Shown: positions 24,155-32,960, counted from the stretch's first letter. The stretch is 64,000 nucleotides of DNA from CAILZL01 sp049840395 (GCA_049840395.1 JASGLD010000001.1:62001-126000); one strand, 5' to 3'. Program-made: numbers and translations. Notes: generated from the sequence alone by a model not told the origin.

Positions 24155-26128
24155 ATGATTGGCGGGCAACGCATTAAAGATCATCAAGCAGAAACGCGCC
24201 TGTTCACGCAGCGCGCCCTGGTGGCCACAATCTGCATCGCGATAGGTATCTTTGCGCTGATTGCGCGGCTCATTTGGTTGCAGATTGTACGTTACGACTA
24301 TTTTGCCGAGCAGGCGCGAGGCAATCGTGTGCGCATTGAACCGCTGCCGCCCAGTCGCGGCCTGATTTACGACCGCAATGGTGTGGCATTGGCGTTGAAT
24401 TCGCCGTCGTTCCAGTTGCAAATCACCCGCGAACAAGTGCCCGATCTCGATGCCGCCCTCAAGGGTCTGGCGGCGCTCGATCTGCTGGATCGCGGCAATG
24501 TCGATAATTTGAAGCGCGATATCAGGCGCCGGCGCAGTTTTGAAGCCATGCCGTTGAAACTGTCGCTCAATGAAGAGGAGCTGGCGCGTTTCGCCGTGCA
24601 TCAACAGGATTTTCCTGGCGTGGAAATCAAGCCGCGTCTCAGCCGTTACTACCCATTAGGTTCCAGCGGTGTGCATGCTCTCGGTTACGTCGGCATCATC
24701 AGTGAAGACGATCAAAAAGTTTTCGACGACTCTGAATATGCCGGTTCGGTGCTGGTGGGTAAGTCCGGCATTGAAAAGAGCTACGAAGTCGAGCTGCATG
24801 GTAAGGCCGGCTACCAGCAATTGCTGGTGAACGCGCAGGGGCGTCGTGTCGATCAATTGGGCACGGGCATGCCTGATCTGGTTCGCAAGGAACCGATGGC
24901 GGGCAATGATCTGTATCTGTCCATTGATGAGCGATTGCAGAAGGCCGCCGAGGAGATGCTGGGTAAAGAGCGGGGCGCAGTGGTCGCCATCGATCCCAAC
25001 AACGGTGAAGTACTGGCATTGGTCAGTACGCCGGGATTCGATCCCAACCTATTCGGGCGTGGTTTGTCGCAGGCGCAGTATCGCGACCTATATTTGAATC
25101 CCGAGCGTCCCATGTACAACCGCGCAATACAGGGGACTTATCCCTCGGGGTCCACCATCAAGCCATTCATGGCCATGGCCGGTTTGTACTACAACGTCAT
25201 TACGCCAGAGGACACCAAGCTATGTCCCGGATATTTCACACTGCCGAATGTGTTGCGGCCCTGGCGCGAGCTGGATAAGAAAAACGGTCATGACGTGGTC
25301 GATATGACCGCAGCCATTGCGGAATCCTGCGATGTGTATTTCTTCAGCCTGGCCAGCACGCTGGGCGTCGATCGTATTCATGACTATCTCGCCACCTTCG
25401 GTTTTGGCGCCATCACCGGCATCGATATTGAGGGTGAGAAGAAAGCTCTCCTGCCTTCCTCCACTTGGCGAAAAAGCGTATTTAAAGATAAGGAGCGGCA
25501 AGGCTGGCGTTTGGGTGATACGGTCAATATCGCCATCGGTCAGGGTGATTTGAGCGTTACGCCCATCCAGCTTGCCAGTGCGGTGTCCGCCATCGCCATG
25601 CATGGCAAGCGTTTCCAGCCCAAGTTGATTCACTCGGTGCGTAATGCCGTAACCAACGAAGTGCGTGAGCCGGCACCGCGACCACTTACTGATGCTCAAA
25701 GTAATGATCCCGGCAATTGGGGTGTCATCATCAATGCAATGCATGAGGCGACTGTCAATAAAGAGGGCACTGCCCGGGCGTCGTTTATTGATACGCCTTA
25801 TGCCGCTGCTGGAAAAACCGGTACGGCGCAGGCATTCAGTCTGGGGCGCGGTCAATACAATGCCGCGCAGCTGGCCAAGAGCAAGCGCGACCATTCCTGG
25901 TTTGTTGCATTTGCGCCGATAGACGCACCCAAGATTGCAGTATCCGTTATCGTTGAAAATGGTGGCTTTGGTTCTCAGGTCGCTGCACCTATCGCGCGCC
26001 GCTTGTTCGACATCATGCTGCTAACGCCCGATCAATTGGAGGTGCAGGAAGCCAAGCGGCGCACCAGGCTTGCCAAGCAGCAAGGTATGGATGCGTCGGC
26101 TGCGGCTGCTGGAAACCTGGGGCAGTAA
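24155..26128 (+). CDS. mrdA: Penicillin-binding protein 2 (peptidoglycan transpeptidase)
   Basis: 657 residues. One N-terminal transmembrane helix (about 22-44) is followed by the class B PBP dimerisation domain (RGLIYDRNGVALA) and the transpeptidase domain. Catalytic motifs: SxxK with Ser333 (YPSGSTIK), the SxN-equivalent SCD in AESCDVYF, and KTG at Lys554 (AGKTGTAQ). Positions match E. coli PBP2 closely. The enzyme cross-links peptidoglycan during elongation with RodA. It is not in the usual mreBCD-mrdA-rodA cluster; an MFS gene follows instead, so it may be a second copy or a displaced gene. Confidence 0.92.
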   Translation: MIGGQRIKDHQAETRLFTQRALVATICIAIGIFALIARLIWLQIVRYDYFAEQARGNRVRIEPLPPSRGLIYDRNGVALALNSPSFQLQITREQVPDLDAALKGLAALDLLDRGNVDNLKRDIRRRRSFEAMPLKLSLNEEELARFAVHQQDFPGVEIKPRLSRYYPLGSSGVHALGYVGIISEDDQKVFDDSEYAGSVLVGKSGIEKSYEVELHGKAGYQQLLVNAQGRRVDQLGTGMPDLVRKEPMAGNDLYLSIDERLQKAAEEMLGKERGAVVAIDPNNGEVLALVSTPGFDPNLFGRGLSQAQYRDLYLNPERPMYNRAIQGTYPSGSTIKPFMAMAGLYYNVITPEDTKLCPGYFTLPNVLRPWRELDKKNGHDVVDMTAAIAESCDVYFFSLASTLGVDRIHDYLATFGFGAITGIDIEGEKKALLPSSTWRKSVFKDKERQGWRLGDTVNIAIGQGDLSVTPIQLASAVSAIAMHGKRFQPKLIHSVRNAVTNEVREPAPRPLTDAQSNDPGNWGVIINAMHEATVNKEGTARASFIDTPYAAAGKTGTAQAFSLGRGQYNAAQLAKSKRDHSWFVAFAPIDAPKIAVSVIVENGGFGSQVAAPIARRLFDIMLLTPDQLEVQEAKRRTRLAKQQGMDASAAAAGNLGQ

Positions 26129-26312
26129 GTCTTCAGATAGCAGTGCTGAGTTCCATCAGCAGCTGGCAATCGGCGCTGCAGCGGCATAGGCCTGAGATTG
26201 GCTGATGCGGGCCGATTCGAGCGTGCAGTTGTTCGTCGATGCAAATAGGGAAATATTCCAGGCGCGAATTCGTCTACAGTGCAGTCTTTGCCACATCCAG
26301 ACTGCGCACTGC

Positions 26313-27551
26313 ATGAACACCACCGCTATCGCCGACCCACCTGGCTTCTCCAGCTACCAGAAATTCGTCATCGGCGCGCTGGCATTTCTGCAGTTCGCCG
26401 TGATTCTGGACTTCATGCTGATGTCGCCGCTGGGCGCAATCATCATGCCCGCGTTGTCGATCTCGCCTCAGCAATTCGGTCTGGTCGTGTCCGCCTATGC
26501 TTTCAGCGCCGGTATCTCCGGCCTGTTGACGGCGGGCTTTGCCGATCGCTTCGACCGCAAGCGCCTGTTGCTGTTCTTTTACTGCGGCTTCATCGTCGGC
26601 ACGCTGTGGTGCGGACTGGCCACCAGCTTCGAGAGCCTGCTGCTGGCGCGTATCGTCACGGGTTTGTTCGGCGGCGTGATCGGTTCCATCGTGATGGCGA
26701 TTGCCACGGATTTGTTCGCGCCACAGCAGCGCGGTCGGGTGATGGGTGTGGTGCAGACCGCCTTTGCCGGCAGCCAGATTCTCGGTCTGCCCATCGGGTT
26801 GTATCTGTCGAATCACTGGAATTGGCATGCGCCGTTTCTAGCCCTGGTGGTTTTGGGCGTGCTGGCTGGCTTGGTGGTGGCGCTGAAAATGCGGCCCATT
26901 GCCGAACATCTCAAGTTGCCGCAGGAACACAGTCCGGTGATGCACCTGTTGCACACCGTCACCGAGCGGCGGTATCTGACGTCGTTCCTGACCATGACTT
27001 TGTTGGCCACCGGCGGCTTCATGTTGATGCCTTTCAGCACCGCATTTACCGTCAACAACCTCGCCATTGATCAGCACAGCTTGCCGACCATTTATCTGGT
27101 GACCGGTTTGTGCACCGTGGTCATCGGACCATTGGTGGGTCGGGCGGCGGATTCGCTGGGTAAATTTCGCATGTTCCTGATTGGTTCGATCGTGACCTCG
27201 GTGATGGTGGTGATCTACACCCACTTGGGTCCGGTCTCGTTAGCGACGGTGATCGCAGTCAACGTTCTCATGTTTCTTGGCATTTTCTCGCGCATGATTC
27301 CCTTTCAGGCGCTGATCTCTTCCGTGCCGTCGATCACGCAACGGGGTTCGTTCAACGCGGTCACTACCTCCATACAGCAGATTTCCGGAGGCGTTGCTGC
27401 GGTGGTTGCCGGACACATTGTGGCTACGGGGCCGGCGGGTGAACTACAGCATTTCGATATCGTCGGTTACGTTGTGGTCGCGACCTCGCTAACGGCGGTG
27501 TTCCTGCTGTGGCGGGTTCAACGCAGCATTCAAAAGCACGCAATCAAGTAA
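26313..27551 (+). CDS. Major facilitator superfamily transporter
   Basis: 412 residues with about 12 hydrophobic segments. GFADRFDRKRLLLF is motif A between helices 2 and 3, and ARIVTGLFGGVIG resembles the helix 4 motif of drug:H+ antiporter family 1 members. Cargo is not predictable; efflux of a drug or metabolite is typical. Start at 26313 fits the family length; the frame is open 36 codons further upstream but without hydrophobic or conserved sequence. Convergent with the 27600 gene, separated by a hairpin. Confidence 0.85.
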   Translation: MNTTAIADPPGFSSYQKFVIGALAFLQFAVILDFMLMSPLGAIIMPALSISPQQFGLVVSAYAFSAGISGLLTAGFADRFDRKRLLLFFYCGFIVGTLWCGLATSFESLLLARIVTGLFGGVIGSIVMAIATDLFAPQQRGRVMGVVQTAFAGSQILGLPIGLYLSNHWNWHAPFLALVVLGVLAGLVVALKMRPIAEHLKLPQEHSPVMHLLHTVTERRYLTSFLTMTLLATGGFMLMPFSTAFTVNNLAIDQHSLPTIYLVTGLCTVVIGPLVGRAADSLGKFRMFLIGSIVTSVMVVIYTHLGPVSLATVIAVNVLMFLGIFSRMIPFQALISSVPSITQRGSFNAVTTSIQQISGGVAAVVAGHIVATGPAGELQHFDIVGYVVVATSLTAVFLLWRVQRSIQKHAIK

Positions 27552-27579
27552 GCCGTTCATTCAAGAGCGAATAAACGGC
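27552..27579. terminator. Bidirectional hairpin between convergent genes
   Basis: GCCGTT at 27552-27557 pairs with AACGGC at 27574-27579 and an inner ATTC pairs with GAAT, with one mismatch. It begins at the stop of the MFS gene. Confidence 0.45.
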
Positions 27580-27599
27580 CGCTGTAATTTATTTCGACC

Positions 27600-28370
27600 T
27601 TATCTAGGCGGCGCGATCTTGAGTTCGCCATCAATGACCGGGTTGCGCTCATTCTCCGAGCAGTCGGTGTAGATCACGCGATCCAGATCTTTTACGCGTT
27701 TGTAGTACATGGTCATGAACATGGGCTTGGCGAAGGCTTCCGGGTCTTCGATGATCATCTGATCTTCCAGCGTGTCCTTGTTGATCATGCGAATGCGTTC
27801 GATGAAGCGCGCCTTGTCGCTGATCACGTAGTACTTGTTGAGATGCAGCGGCCCGGCTTTGCGCGCGATGGTATTGATTACCAGCGTGTCGCCTTCCCAA
27901 TGTCCAATGGAGTCGCCCACCGGAGTTGGCCACAGATCGTCCTCGCCTGGATGCTTGCGGCCATCCGTATAGACATGGCGTACATCGTCGCCATGAAACA
28001 AGAAGATGGTTTCTTCCGGCTGCGCTAATACCTGGAACATGCCTGGACCATCCATCATGGCGGGATAGCCGAAGGAGCACAGTTTGTAATTGGGCGGGGC
28101 ATCGCCTTTCTTGATGGCGGCTTGCACCTTCGCTTCCCATTCCGCGTTGTACGGTGGCTTTGAGGCCATCTTCAACATGGCCACATCGGCATAGCCCGGT
28201 GGGGCCTGTGCCGTACCGGCGGAGGCATTTTTGTTATCCGCTTCCCACAGGCCGGTCCAGTCCGGCAACTTTGCAAATGCCGCCACGCGTTGCTTGGAAT
28301 TCACCGCTGCCTGCGCGGCGCTCAAGCTGCACAACAATACGCCCAGCGCAGTGAGTGTGGATAATTTCAT
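27600..28370 (-). CDS. Secreted DUF6152-partner family protein, copy 3
   Basis: 256 residues with a signal peptide ending AQA (about 21). The family motifs are clear: LPDWTGLWEAD, then FLFHGDDVRHVYTDGRKHP, VGDSIGHWEGDTLVINT, an RIRMI strand and IEDPEAFAKP. This is the most canonical copy. GGGGA lies 6 bases before the ATG. It lies 57 bases downstream of DUF6152 copy 3 on the same strand, so the two form a cassette. The C-terminus has a conserved-looking DCSENE, comparable to DACEENN in the 62353 protein. Confidence 0.78.
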   Translation of the reverse strand: MKLSTLTALGVLLCSLSAAQAAVNSKQRVAAFAKLPDWTGLWEADNKNASAGTAQAPPGYADVAMLKMASKPPYNAEWEAKVQAAIKKGDAPPNYKLCSFGYPAMMDGPGMFQVLAQPEETIFLFHGDDVRHVYTDGRKHPGEDDLWPTPVGDSIGHWEGDTLVINTIARKAGPLHLNKYYVISDKARFIERIRMINKDTLEDQMIIEDPEAFAKPMFMTMYYKRVKDLDRVIYTDCSENERNPVIDGELKIAPPR

Positions 28371-28427
28371 GATGATCCCCGAATCTGTACTAATAAATTT
28401 TTGAAAGAATGTTTGTCGCCTGGCGTT

Positions 28428-28802
28428 TCATTCTTTCTTGCCAAGCGGTTTATTGTCGGCGCCGGAGCCTGAAATAAAGTTGCCGCCTTTCGAACCATCA
28501 CGCATCGGATTGATGATGACGGTGATCTTGTCTCCGGACTTGAGCGAGTTAGGGCGCCAGCCGCTGCGATACAAACCGGAAGGGCCGGCCATCTCGATGC
28601 TCCATTCTTCTTCCACGCCGTTTTCGTTGGCCACCATCAATTGAATCCAGGCATGCGGATTGGTCCATTGAAACTCGCGCACCGTGCCCTTCAAAGTCTG
28701 TTGCTTGCTTTGATCGAACATCGAGCCGGAGTGATGGGCGAACACCGATACGCTGCTGCTTGTCGCCAATAAAAACACGGCCAGCAATTTAGTTATGCGC
28801 AT
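28428..28802 (-). CDS. DUF6152-type periplasmic protein, copy 3
   Basis: 124 residues from the ATG at 28802, which has AGGGGGA about 9 bases upstream. The signal peptide ends VFA and the mature protein begins HHSGSMFD. GTVREFQWTNPHAW, EEWSIEMAGP, a GW-R-P-N-S-L-K-x-GD block and NPMRDGSKGG are conserved with copies 2 and 4. It is the upstream gene of a two-gene unit with the partner protein at 27600. Role unknown. Confidence 0.85.
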   Translation of the reverse strand: MRITKLLAVFLLATSSSVSVFAHHSGSMFDQSKQQTLKGTVREFQWTNPHAWIQLMVANENGVEEEWSIEMAGPSGLYRSGWRPNSLKSGDKITVIINPMRDGSKGGNFISGSGADNKPLGKKE

Positions 28803-29243
28803 AAAAATATTCCCCCTGAGGTGCCGCCACGTTCGAGCCGGCAAAGTCGAATAAGTTCTTAATAACGCCGCGCAGCCTAACGAATCGTAAAATCCAGCGC
28901 AAAAAAAATGCTTTATGTATCGGATTGCGGATGCGAAAAAGGATGTGCCGGCGTGGTGTTACGACGCAGAGAAGAACTCGATTGCATCTATGACCAGGAG
29001 AGTGCTCGACGTCTTAATCTCCTACGCCTGATGCGTTCAAGGTTGTAGCGGTGGCTCGGAGATGGGGGGGATGAGATGCATGTGTTGGTTGCATGACTCA
29101 TCGAAGGAGTGCGATCAGTTGTGTTGTGCGATGTTACACCGATCCATTGCGTTGCTGCTGCAACTCAACGTCATTATTAACTTCAAACTACATGCGTCCC
29201 GCCACTATATGGCGGGACGCAGGATTGATCATCAATCTATTTA
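28803..29243. other. Intergenic region with strong hairpin
   Basis: 441 bases between a start and a stop on the minus strand. It includes the hairpin at 29194-29220 and should contain the promoter of DUF6152 copy 3. Nothing else recognised. Confidence 0.5.
29194..29220 (-). terminator. Perfect 11-bp hairpin after the hydrolase gene
   Basis: GCGTCCCGCCA at 29194-29204 pairs exactly with 29210-29220 around a 5-base loop, 24 bases beyond the stop of the 29244 gene. T-run is weak, so partly inferred. Confidence 0.6.
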
Positions 29244-30428
29244 TCAGCCCCAGGCCAGCTTACCGCCCGGTTGTGTGCCGCCCTGGCCGCTGAATTCAAT
29301 GCGGCGGTTGAACCACGGAATGATGATCTCGTTATCCACGCGCACCGACGACCAGCCGGGCGAGAAGCCCATGTGCATGCCCTTGGGATTGATCCAGGCA
29401 TCCTTGGGATCGCCGCGCTGTAGCAGCAGCAGTTGATCGGCAATCGGCACTTGAGTATCACCAACGCCGTTCATCACCAGCATGGGCGCGCAGGGGCCGT
29501 CGATCTTGTTGTCGATTAGCATGGACATGCGCGGGCCGAACTCCAGAAATTCATCCAGCGTCTTGACGCCGAAGATGGCGGAACGGGCATCGAACAAGCC
29601 CATCAGGTATTCGCGCGTGCCCAATGCTTTGAGCTGCCACTCGGGGGTGAAGAAGTGATGCACCGCGCCGCCGTGATTGATCGAACCGAGGATGCGGTCC
29701 TTTTCGGCGAAGGCCACGCGCGTGGCCCAGTGGCCGCCCCAGCTGACGCCGCGCATGAACATCTTCTTGGAGTCGATTTCGGGGCGGGTTTCGGCCCAGT
29801 CGAAGGCGCGCGAGAACATGCGCTCGCTGCCCACGTCGCCCAGGATGGGGGCCTGGCCGGTGCCCGGCATGTCCATGGCCAGTACCGCGAAACCCTTGGC
29901 GTTGAAGATCAGTGCTTCATCGGCAATCTGTTCCTTGATGTAGTCCAGGCCGCCGCACTGGATCATGAAGGGGAAGGGGCCGGGGCCTTCGGGCTTGCGG
30001 AAATAGGCTACGATTTCCTTGCCTTCGAAGGGAATGCGCACCACTTCCATGGGCTGCGGCAGGGTCTGGGTATAGGCCAGGTACGCGGTCAGGCCCTTGT
30101 CGTAAGCCAGTTTCTTGCCTGGCGTGGAGCGCACCGGGAAACGACCCATTGTGTACAGGCCGTAGGCATGTTTGAACAGATCGCCCTTGGTCTTCAGGTC
30201 GGGGGCGGCCGCCGCCTGTTCCATCAGCTTGTCGCCCTCGGCAATCCATACCGCCGCCCAATCGTCCGGATGCAGGGTGTTCAGCGCCTTCATTGCCGAT
30301 TCGGCATTGGCGATGGGCAGGCCGCGGCCGGGATAGCCGCCATTCTTCACGCGGTCGATGGTGTCCGCCTTCAGCTCATCCAGCGTCCGGGGGGTGGCGA
30401 TGCGGGGGTCGTGCAGGTCGATTAGCAA
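29244..30428 (-). CDS. FrsA-like alpha/beta hydrolase
   Basis: 394 residues, no signal peptide, so cytoplasmic. A helical N-terminal region (to about 130) precedes an alpha/beta-hydrolase core. Triad elements: nucleophile Ser in RGVSWGGHW (GxSxG), Asp in NGVGDTQVP, and His in PKGMHMGF. The layout matches FrsA/DUF1100 and 2,6-dihydropseudooxynicotine hydrolase-type C-C or ester hydrolases. The start is TTG at 30428 with GGAGAA about 7 bases upstream; the conserved N-terminus needs this start. No pathway partner is adjacent, so substrate is unknown. Confidence 0.8.
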   Translation of the reverse strand: MLIDLHDPRIATPRTLDELKADTIDRVKNGGYPGRGLPIANAESAMKALNTLHPDDWAAVWIAEGDKLMEQAAAAPDLKTKGDLFKHAYGLYTMGRFPVRSTPGKKLAYDKGLTAYLAYTQTLPQPMEVVRIPFEGKEIVAYFRKPEGPGPFPFMIQCGGLDYIKEQIADEALIFNAKGFAVLAMDMPGTGQAPILGDVGSERMFSRAFDWAETRPEIDSKKMFMRGVSWGGHWATRVAFAEKDRILGSINHGGAVHHFFTPEWQLKALGTREYLMGLFDARSAIFGVKTLDEFLEFGPRMSMLIDNKIDGPCAPMLVMNGVGDTQVPIADQLLLLQRGDPKDAWINPKGMHMGFSPGWSSVRVDNEIIIPWFNRRIEFSGQGGTQPGGKLAWG

Positions 30429-30757
30429 GGAGCTTCTCCGGATAGATCGATGTGGTTTTCCAGTTGCATCAGGATATCGCCTTCATCCGTGGGCGGTCTA
30501 AAATCCTTGAGAAGATAATAATAACAACGGCCAGCACCGACAGGTTCGAAAAAAGATGGGTGGGGGCTTGGTTTTTGACTTTGCCAAGCGAGTGAATCGA
30601 CAAGCGTCGAGGCCTGAATGTATGGCCCTAATCGCGCGCGCTCAAGCCGCCATCTGCTGCCAATGAAATGACATCGTCACCGGTCGGTGGCGGCCTGCAC
30701 CGTACGCTGGCCGCGCAGCATGAGTATGCGATCCCGAGCCGGCGCCTTATCGAGGAG
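30429..30757. other. Divergent intergenic region
   Basis: 329 bases between the FrsA-like hydrolase and the BlaI operator region. A GCTTGG/CCAAGC hairpin lies at 30566-30589. No gene recognised. Confidence 0.4.
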
Positions 30758-30817
30758 CTACTACGGACGTAGTTGACAGGGTTGTCTTAATGCTATTAAC
30801 TACTACGAACGTAGTAG
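30758..30817 (+). promoter_or_regulatory. BlaI-regulated promoter with two operator palindromes
   Basis: Operator 1 (30760-30773) is ACTACG-GA-CGTAGT. Operator 2 (30800-30817) is CTACTACG-AA-CGTAGTAG, a perfect 8-bp-arm dyad. This fits BlaI/MecI sites of the form TACTAC-N-TAGTA. TTGACA (30773-30778) touches operator 1, and a weak -10 (TATTAA at 30794 or TTAACT at 30796) abuts operator 2. The repressor at 30839 would therefore block its own promoter. Confidence 0.8.
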
Positions 30818-30838
30818 CAGATCTGCTGGGGAGATGCC

Positions 30839-31201
30839 TTGGACATCACGTTAACCGATCGCGAAGCGGAATTTATGGAAGTGCTTTGGGAGCGTGGACC
30901 GTCGACGGTTGCCGAAGTGCGCGAGCAGCTGAAGGATGAGCCTGCTTACACGACTGTGTTGACGATTATGCGCAACCTCGAAGGCAAGGGATATGTGGGA
31001 CCCAGCAAGGATGGCCGCGCACATCGTTATGCGCCGTTGGTGGAGCGCGATGCCGCGCAGCGCAGTGCCTTGCGTAGTTTGTCGACCAAGCTGTTTAAGG
31101 GATCCGTTGAGTTGTTGGTCACGCACCTGGTGGAAGATAAAAAGCTTTCCGATGCCGAGATCAAGCGCATCCGAACGCTGCTGAATCAGCGCAAAAAATA
31201 G
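30839..31201 (+). CDS. blaI: BlaI/MecI/CopY family transcriptional repressor
   Basis: 120 residues, the normal family length. The N-terminal winged helix has LTDREAEFMEVLWERGPSTVAEVRE, YTTVLTIMRNLEGKGYV and a basic wing (KDGRAHRY). The C-terminal dimer helices end KRIRTLLNQRK. BlaI family dimers bind dyads such as the two just upstream and are cleaved by a membrane M56 peptidase, here the next gene. The start is TTG at 30839 with GGGGAG 6 bases upstream; the nearby ATG at 30834 is out of frame and stops quickly. No beta-lactamase gene lies next to it. Confidence 0.9.
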   Translation: MDITLTDREAEFMEVLWERGPSTVAEVREQLKDEPAYTTVLTIMRNLEGKGYVGPSKDGRAHRYAPLVERDAAQRSALRSLSTKLFKGSVELLVTHLVEDKKLSDAEIKRIRTLLNQRKK

Positions 31202-31229
31202 ACCACGAACATAACAAGGTGAAGCCGTC

Positions 31230-32660
31230 ATGATCGGTGCACTAATGCTGTATTGCCTGCTCGTCGCCACCTTGGTGAGTGGTGCGGCATTCCTTATTGA
31301 GCGCGCATTTTCGATGTTGGGCTGGGCGCGCAGGATAGTGTGGATCGCGGCGCTCGTTACAGCGGTTGTGCTGCCATTTCTGTTGATTGCCATACAAGAC
31401 AACGCACAGACGTTCTCATCGATGCAAGGCGATGCGCCCGCCGTTCTCGATGAGGCAACAGCAACTGGGCCACTCACCGAATCGTTCATCGCGCAATTCG
31501 AAAAACAGATTGAACCCACCCTCGCGCTGGCGTGGCCCGTATTGTCGGTCGGGTTTATTGTCTTTATCGCCACGGGGTGGTGGCGCCTTAGGCGCGATGC
31601 GCGAGCGTGGCCAATGGAACGCGTCGACGAAACGAACGTGCGGGTTAGCGAAGTATTTGGTCCGGCGGTAATCGGTTTCATCAAGCCGGAAATTGTTGTG
31701 CCTCGCTGGGTGCTGGCGGCGCCGATGCAAGATCGTGCGGCTGCGTTGGCGCACGAGCGCTCGCATATTGTGGCCGGCGACCCGCTGCTGTTGCTGATCG
31801 CGCTGTTAACCATCGCACTTATGCCTTGGAATCTACCGATGTGGTGGCAGCTGAGTCGTTTGCGCTTCGCGATTGAAGTCGATTGCGATCGTCGTGTGCT
31901 GCGTGACGGCACTTCGATCGAAGCCTATGGCGAGATGTTGCTCGCCATCGGAGAACGTTCGGGAATCGCCACGCCCATTGGCGCTATTGCTCTCATCGAG
32001 CCGGTCTCTCAATTGGAACGGAGGATTCGTATCATGACTGCTGGAAACTATCGCTATGTAACACTGTTGGTCGCTGGGTCGCTGGCCATGTCAACCTCGC
32101 TGGTTGCCGTTGCTACGCAATTAAGCGCACCTTCAGTTGCGGGAATTGTTCCCTTTGCTTCGAGCACGGTCGAGGTGAAAGCGATGCCGGATAGCGCAGC
32201 AGGCGCAATCGCAGAGAAAGTAGTCGCGCCTGACTCGGAAACTTCTCTCGGCAATCAAGCTGAACTGGCCACTAAGCCCGCTCTGCCGAACATCAAAAGC
32301 AAATTGAATTCAACAATTGCAACGGCAGAAGCAAGCGTATCGCTGTCCGATCGTTCTGCAGGTCGTGCAGAGAAGGTAGCGCCGGAAAAATTATATGCGT
32401 CTTTGCAGCCCGCCGAACCTGTGGCGACCACCGAAGCTGAAAACTTGACTTTGAATTTTCGAGATATGGAAGTTCGCAAAGTGCTGCAATTGCTGGCGGA
32501 AACAGGCAGAAAAAATCTCCTGGTCAGCGATAAGGTGGGGGGCCTGATCACTATCATGATAACCAATGCGCCGTGGCAGCAGGCGCTCGATATCGTTTGC
32601 ATTCAAGCCGGACTTAGACAGCGTCAAAGCGGCGATGCGATTCTGATCGAGCCCAAGTAG
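31230..32660 (+). CDS. BlaR1-like M56 metallopeptidase fused to a PilQ/STN-like domain
   Basis: 476 residues. Transmembrane helices at about 4-22, 36-55, 100-117 and 185-200 surround the M56 peptidase: H175-E-R-S-H179 zinc motif and E216 in the EVDCDRR segment. Another helix lies at about 276-296. Unlike BlaR1, there is no penicillin-binding sensor. After a low-complexity linker, residues 405-476 (LTLNFRDMEVRKVLQLLAE ... PWQQALDIV) match the secretin/PilQ N0 or STN fold used by secretins and FecA-like receptors for periplasmic interaction. The signal sensed is thus probably not a beta-lactam. It follows blaI by 28 bases and would cleave it. Confidence 0.8.
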   Translation: MIGALMLYCLLVATLVSGAAFLIERAFSMLGWARRIVWIAALVTAVVLPFLLIAIQDNAQTFSSMQGDAPAVLDEATATGPLTESFIAQFEKQIEPTLALAWPVLSVGFIVFIATGWWRLRRDARAWPMERVDETNVRVSEVFGPAVIGFIKPEIVVPRWVLAAPMQDRAAALAHERSHIVAGDPLLLLIALLTIALMPWNLPMWWQLSRLRFAIEVDCDRRVLRDGTSIEAYGEMLLAIGERSGIATPIGAIALIEPVSQLERRIRIMTAGNYRYVTLLVAGSLAMSTSLVAVATQLSAPSVAGIVPFASSTVEVKAMPDSAAGAIAEKVVAPDSETSLGNQAELATKPALPNIKSKLNSTIATAEASVSLSDRSAGRAEKVAPEKLYASLQPAEPVATTEAENLTLNFRDMEVRKVLQLLAETGRKNLLVSDKVGGLITIMITNAPWQQALDIVCIQAGLRQRQSGDAILIEPK

Positions 32661-32688
32661 GGGTGAAGACTGCGCCACCCGCTCATGT

Positions 32689-32730
32689 AACTCATGCGAT
32701 ACACCTCGGGTGTGTGTCGCATGAGTTATT
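32689..32730 (+). terminator. Strong intrinsic terminator of the blaI operon
   Basis: AACTCATGCGA at 32689-32699 pairs with TCGCATGAGTT at 32717-32727, with further pairing inside, followed by ATTTCT. It lies 28 bases after the M56 gene stop. Confidence 0.75.
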
Positions 32731-32773
32731 TCTCAATCCCAATATGCAGCTTCCAGTTGCGCACTTCAATCTC

Positions 32774-32870
32774 CTCTCCCGCTTTTGGGAGAGGGCAAAT
32801 GCAGAACACTAGGGAAAATGCAGAGAGCAAAAGATACTCTCTCTGTCTCTCTCCCAAAAGCGGGAGAGAG
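32774..32870. repeat. Inverted pair of CTCTCCC/GGGAGAG palindromes
   Basis: One hairpin at 32774-32793 (CTCTCCC, loop, GGGAGAG) and a second in opposite orientation at 32847-32870. Their sequences (CCCGCTTTTGGG against CCCAAAAGCGGG) are mutually complementary, so a larger cruciform could form. A related copy is at 62286-62309. Confidence 0.7.
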
Positions 32871-32960
32871 AGCTATTAGAGACAGCGGTGTGGTGATGCA
32901 CGTGGCCGTCCCCATGAGATCGTTGATCAACAACTCCTCACCGAGACGACAACTGCAGTT

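Noticed and set aside
30851..31912. 353-codon minus-strand open frame opposite blaI and the M56 gene
   Set aside because: Composition is Ser/Arg/Thr-rich noise, and both opposing genes have clear family motifs and ribosome sites.
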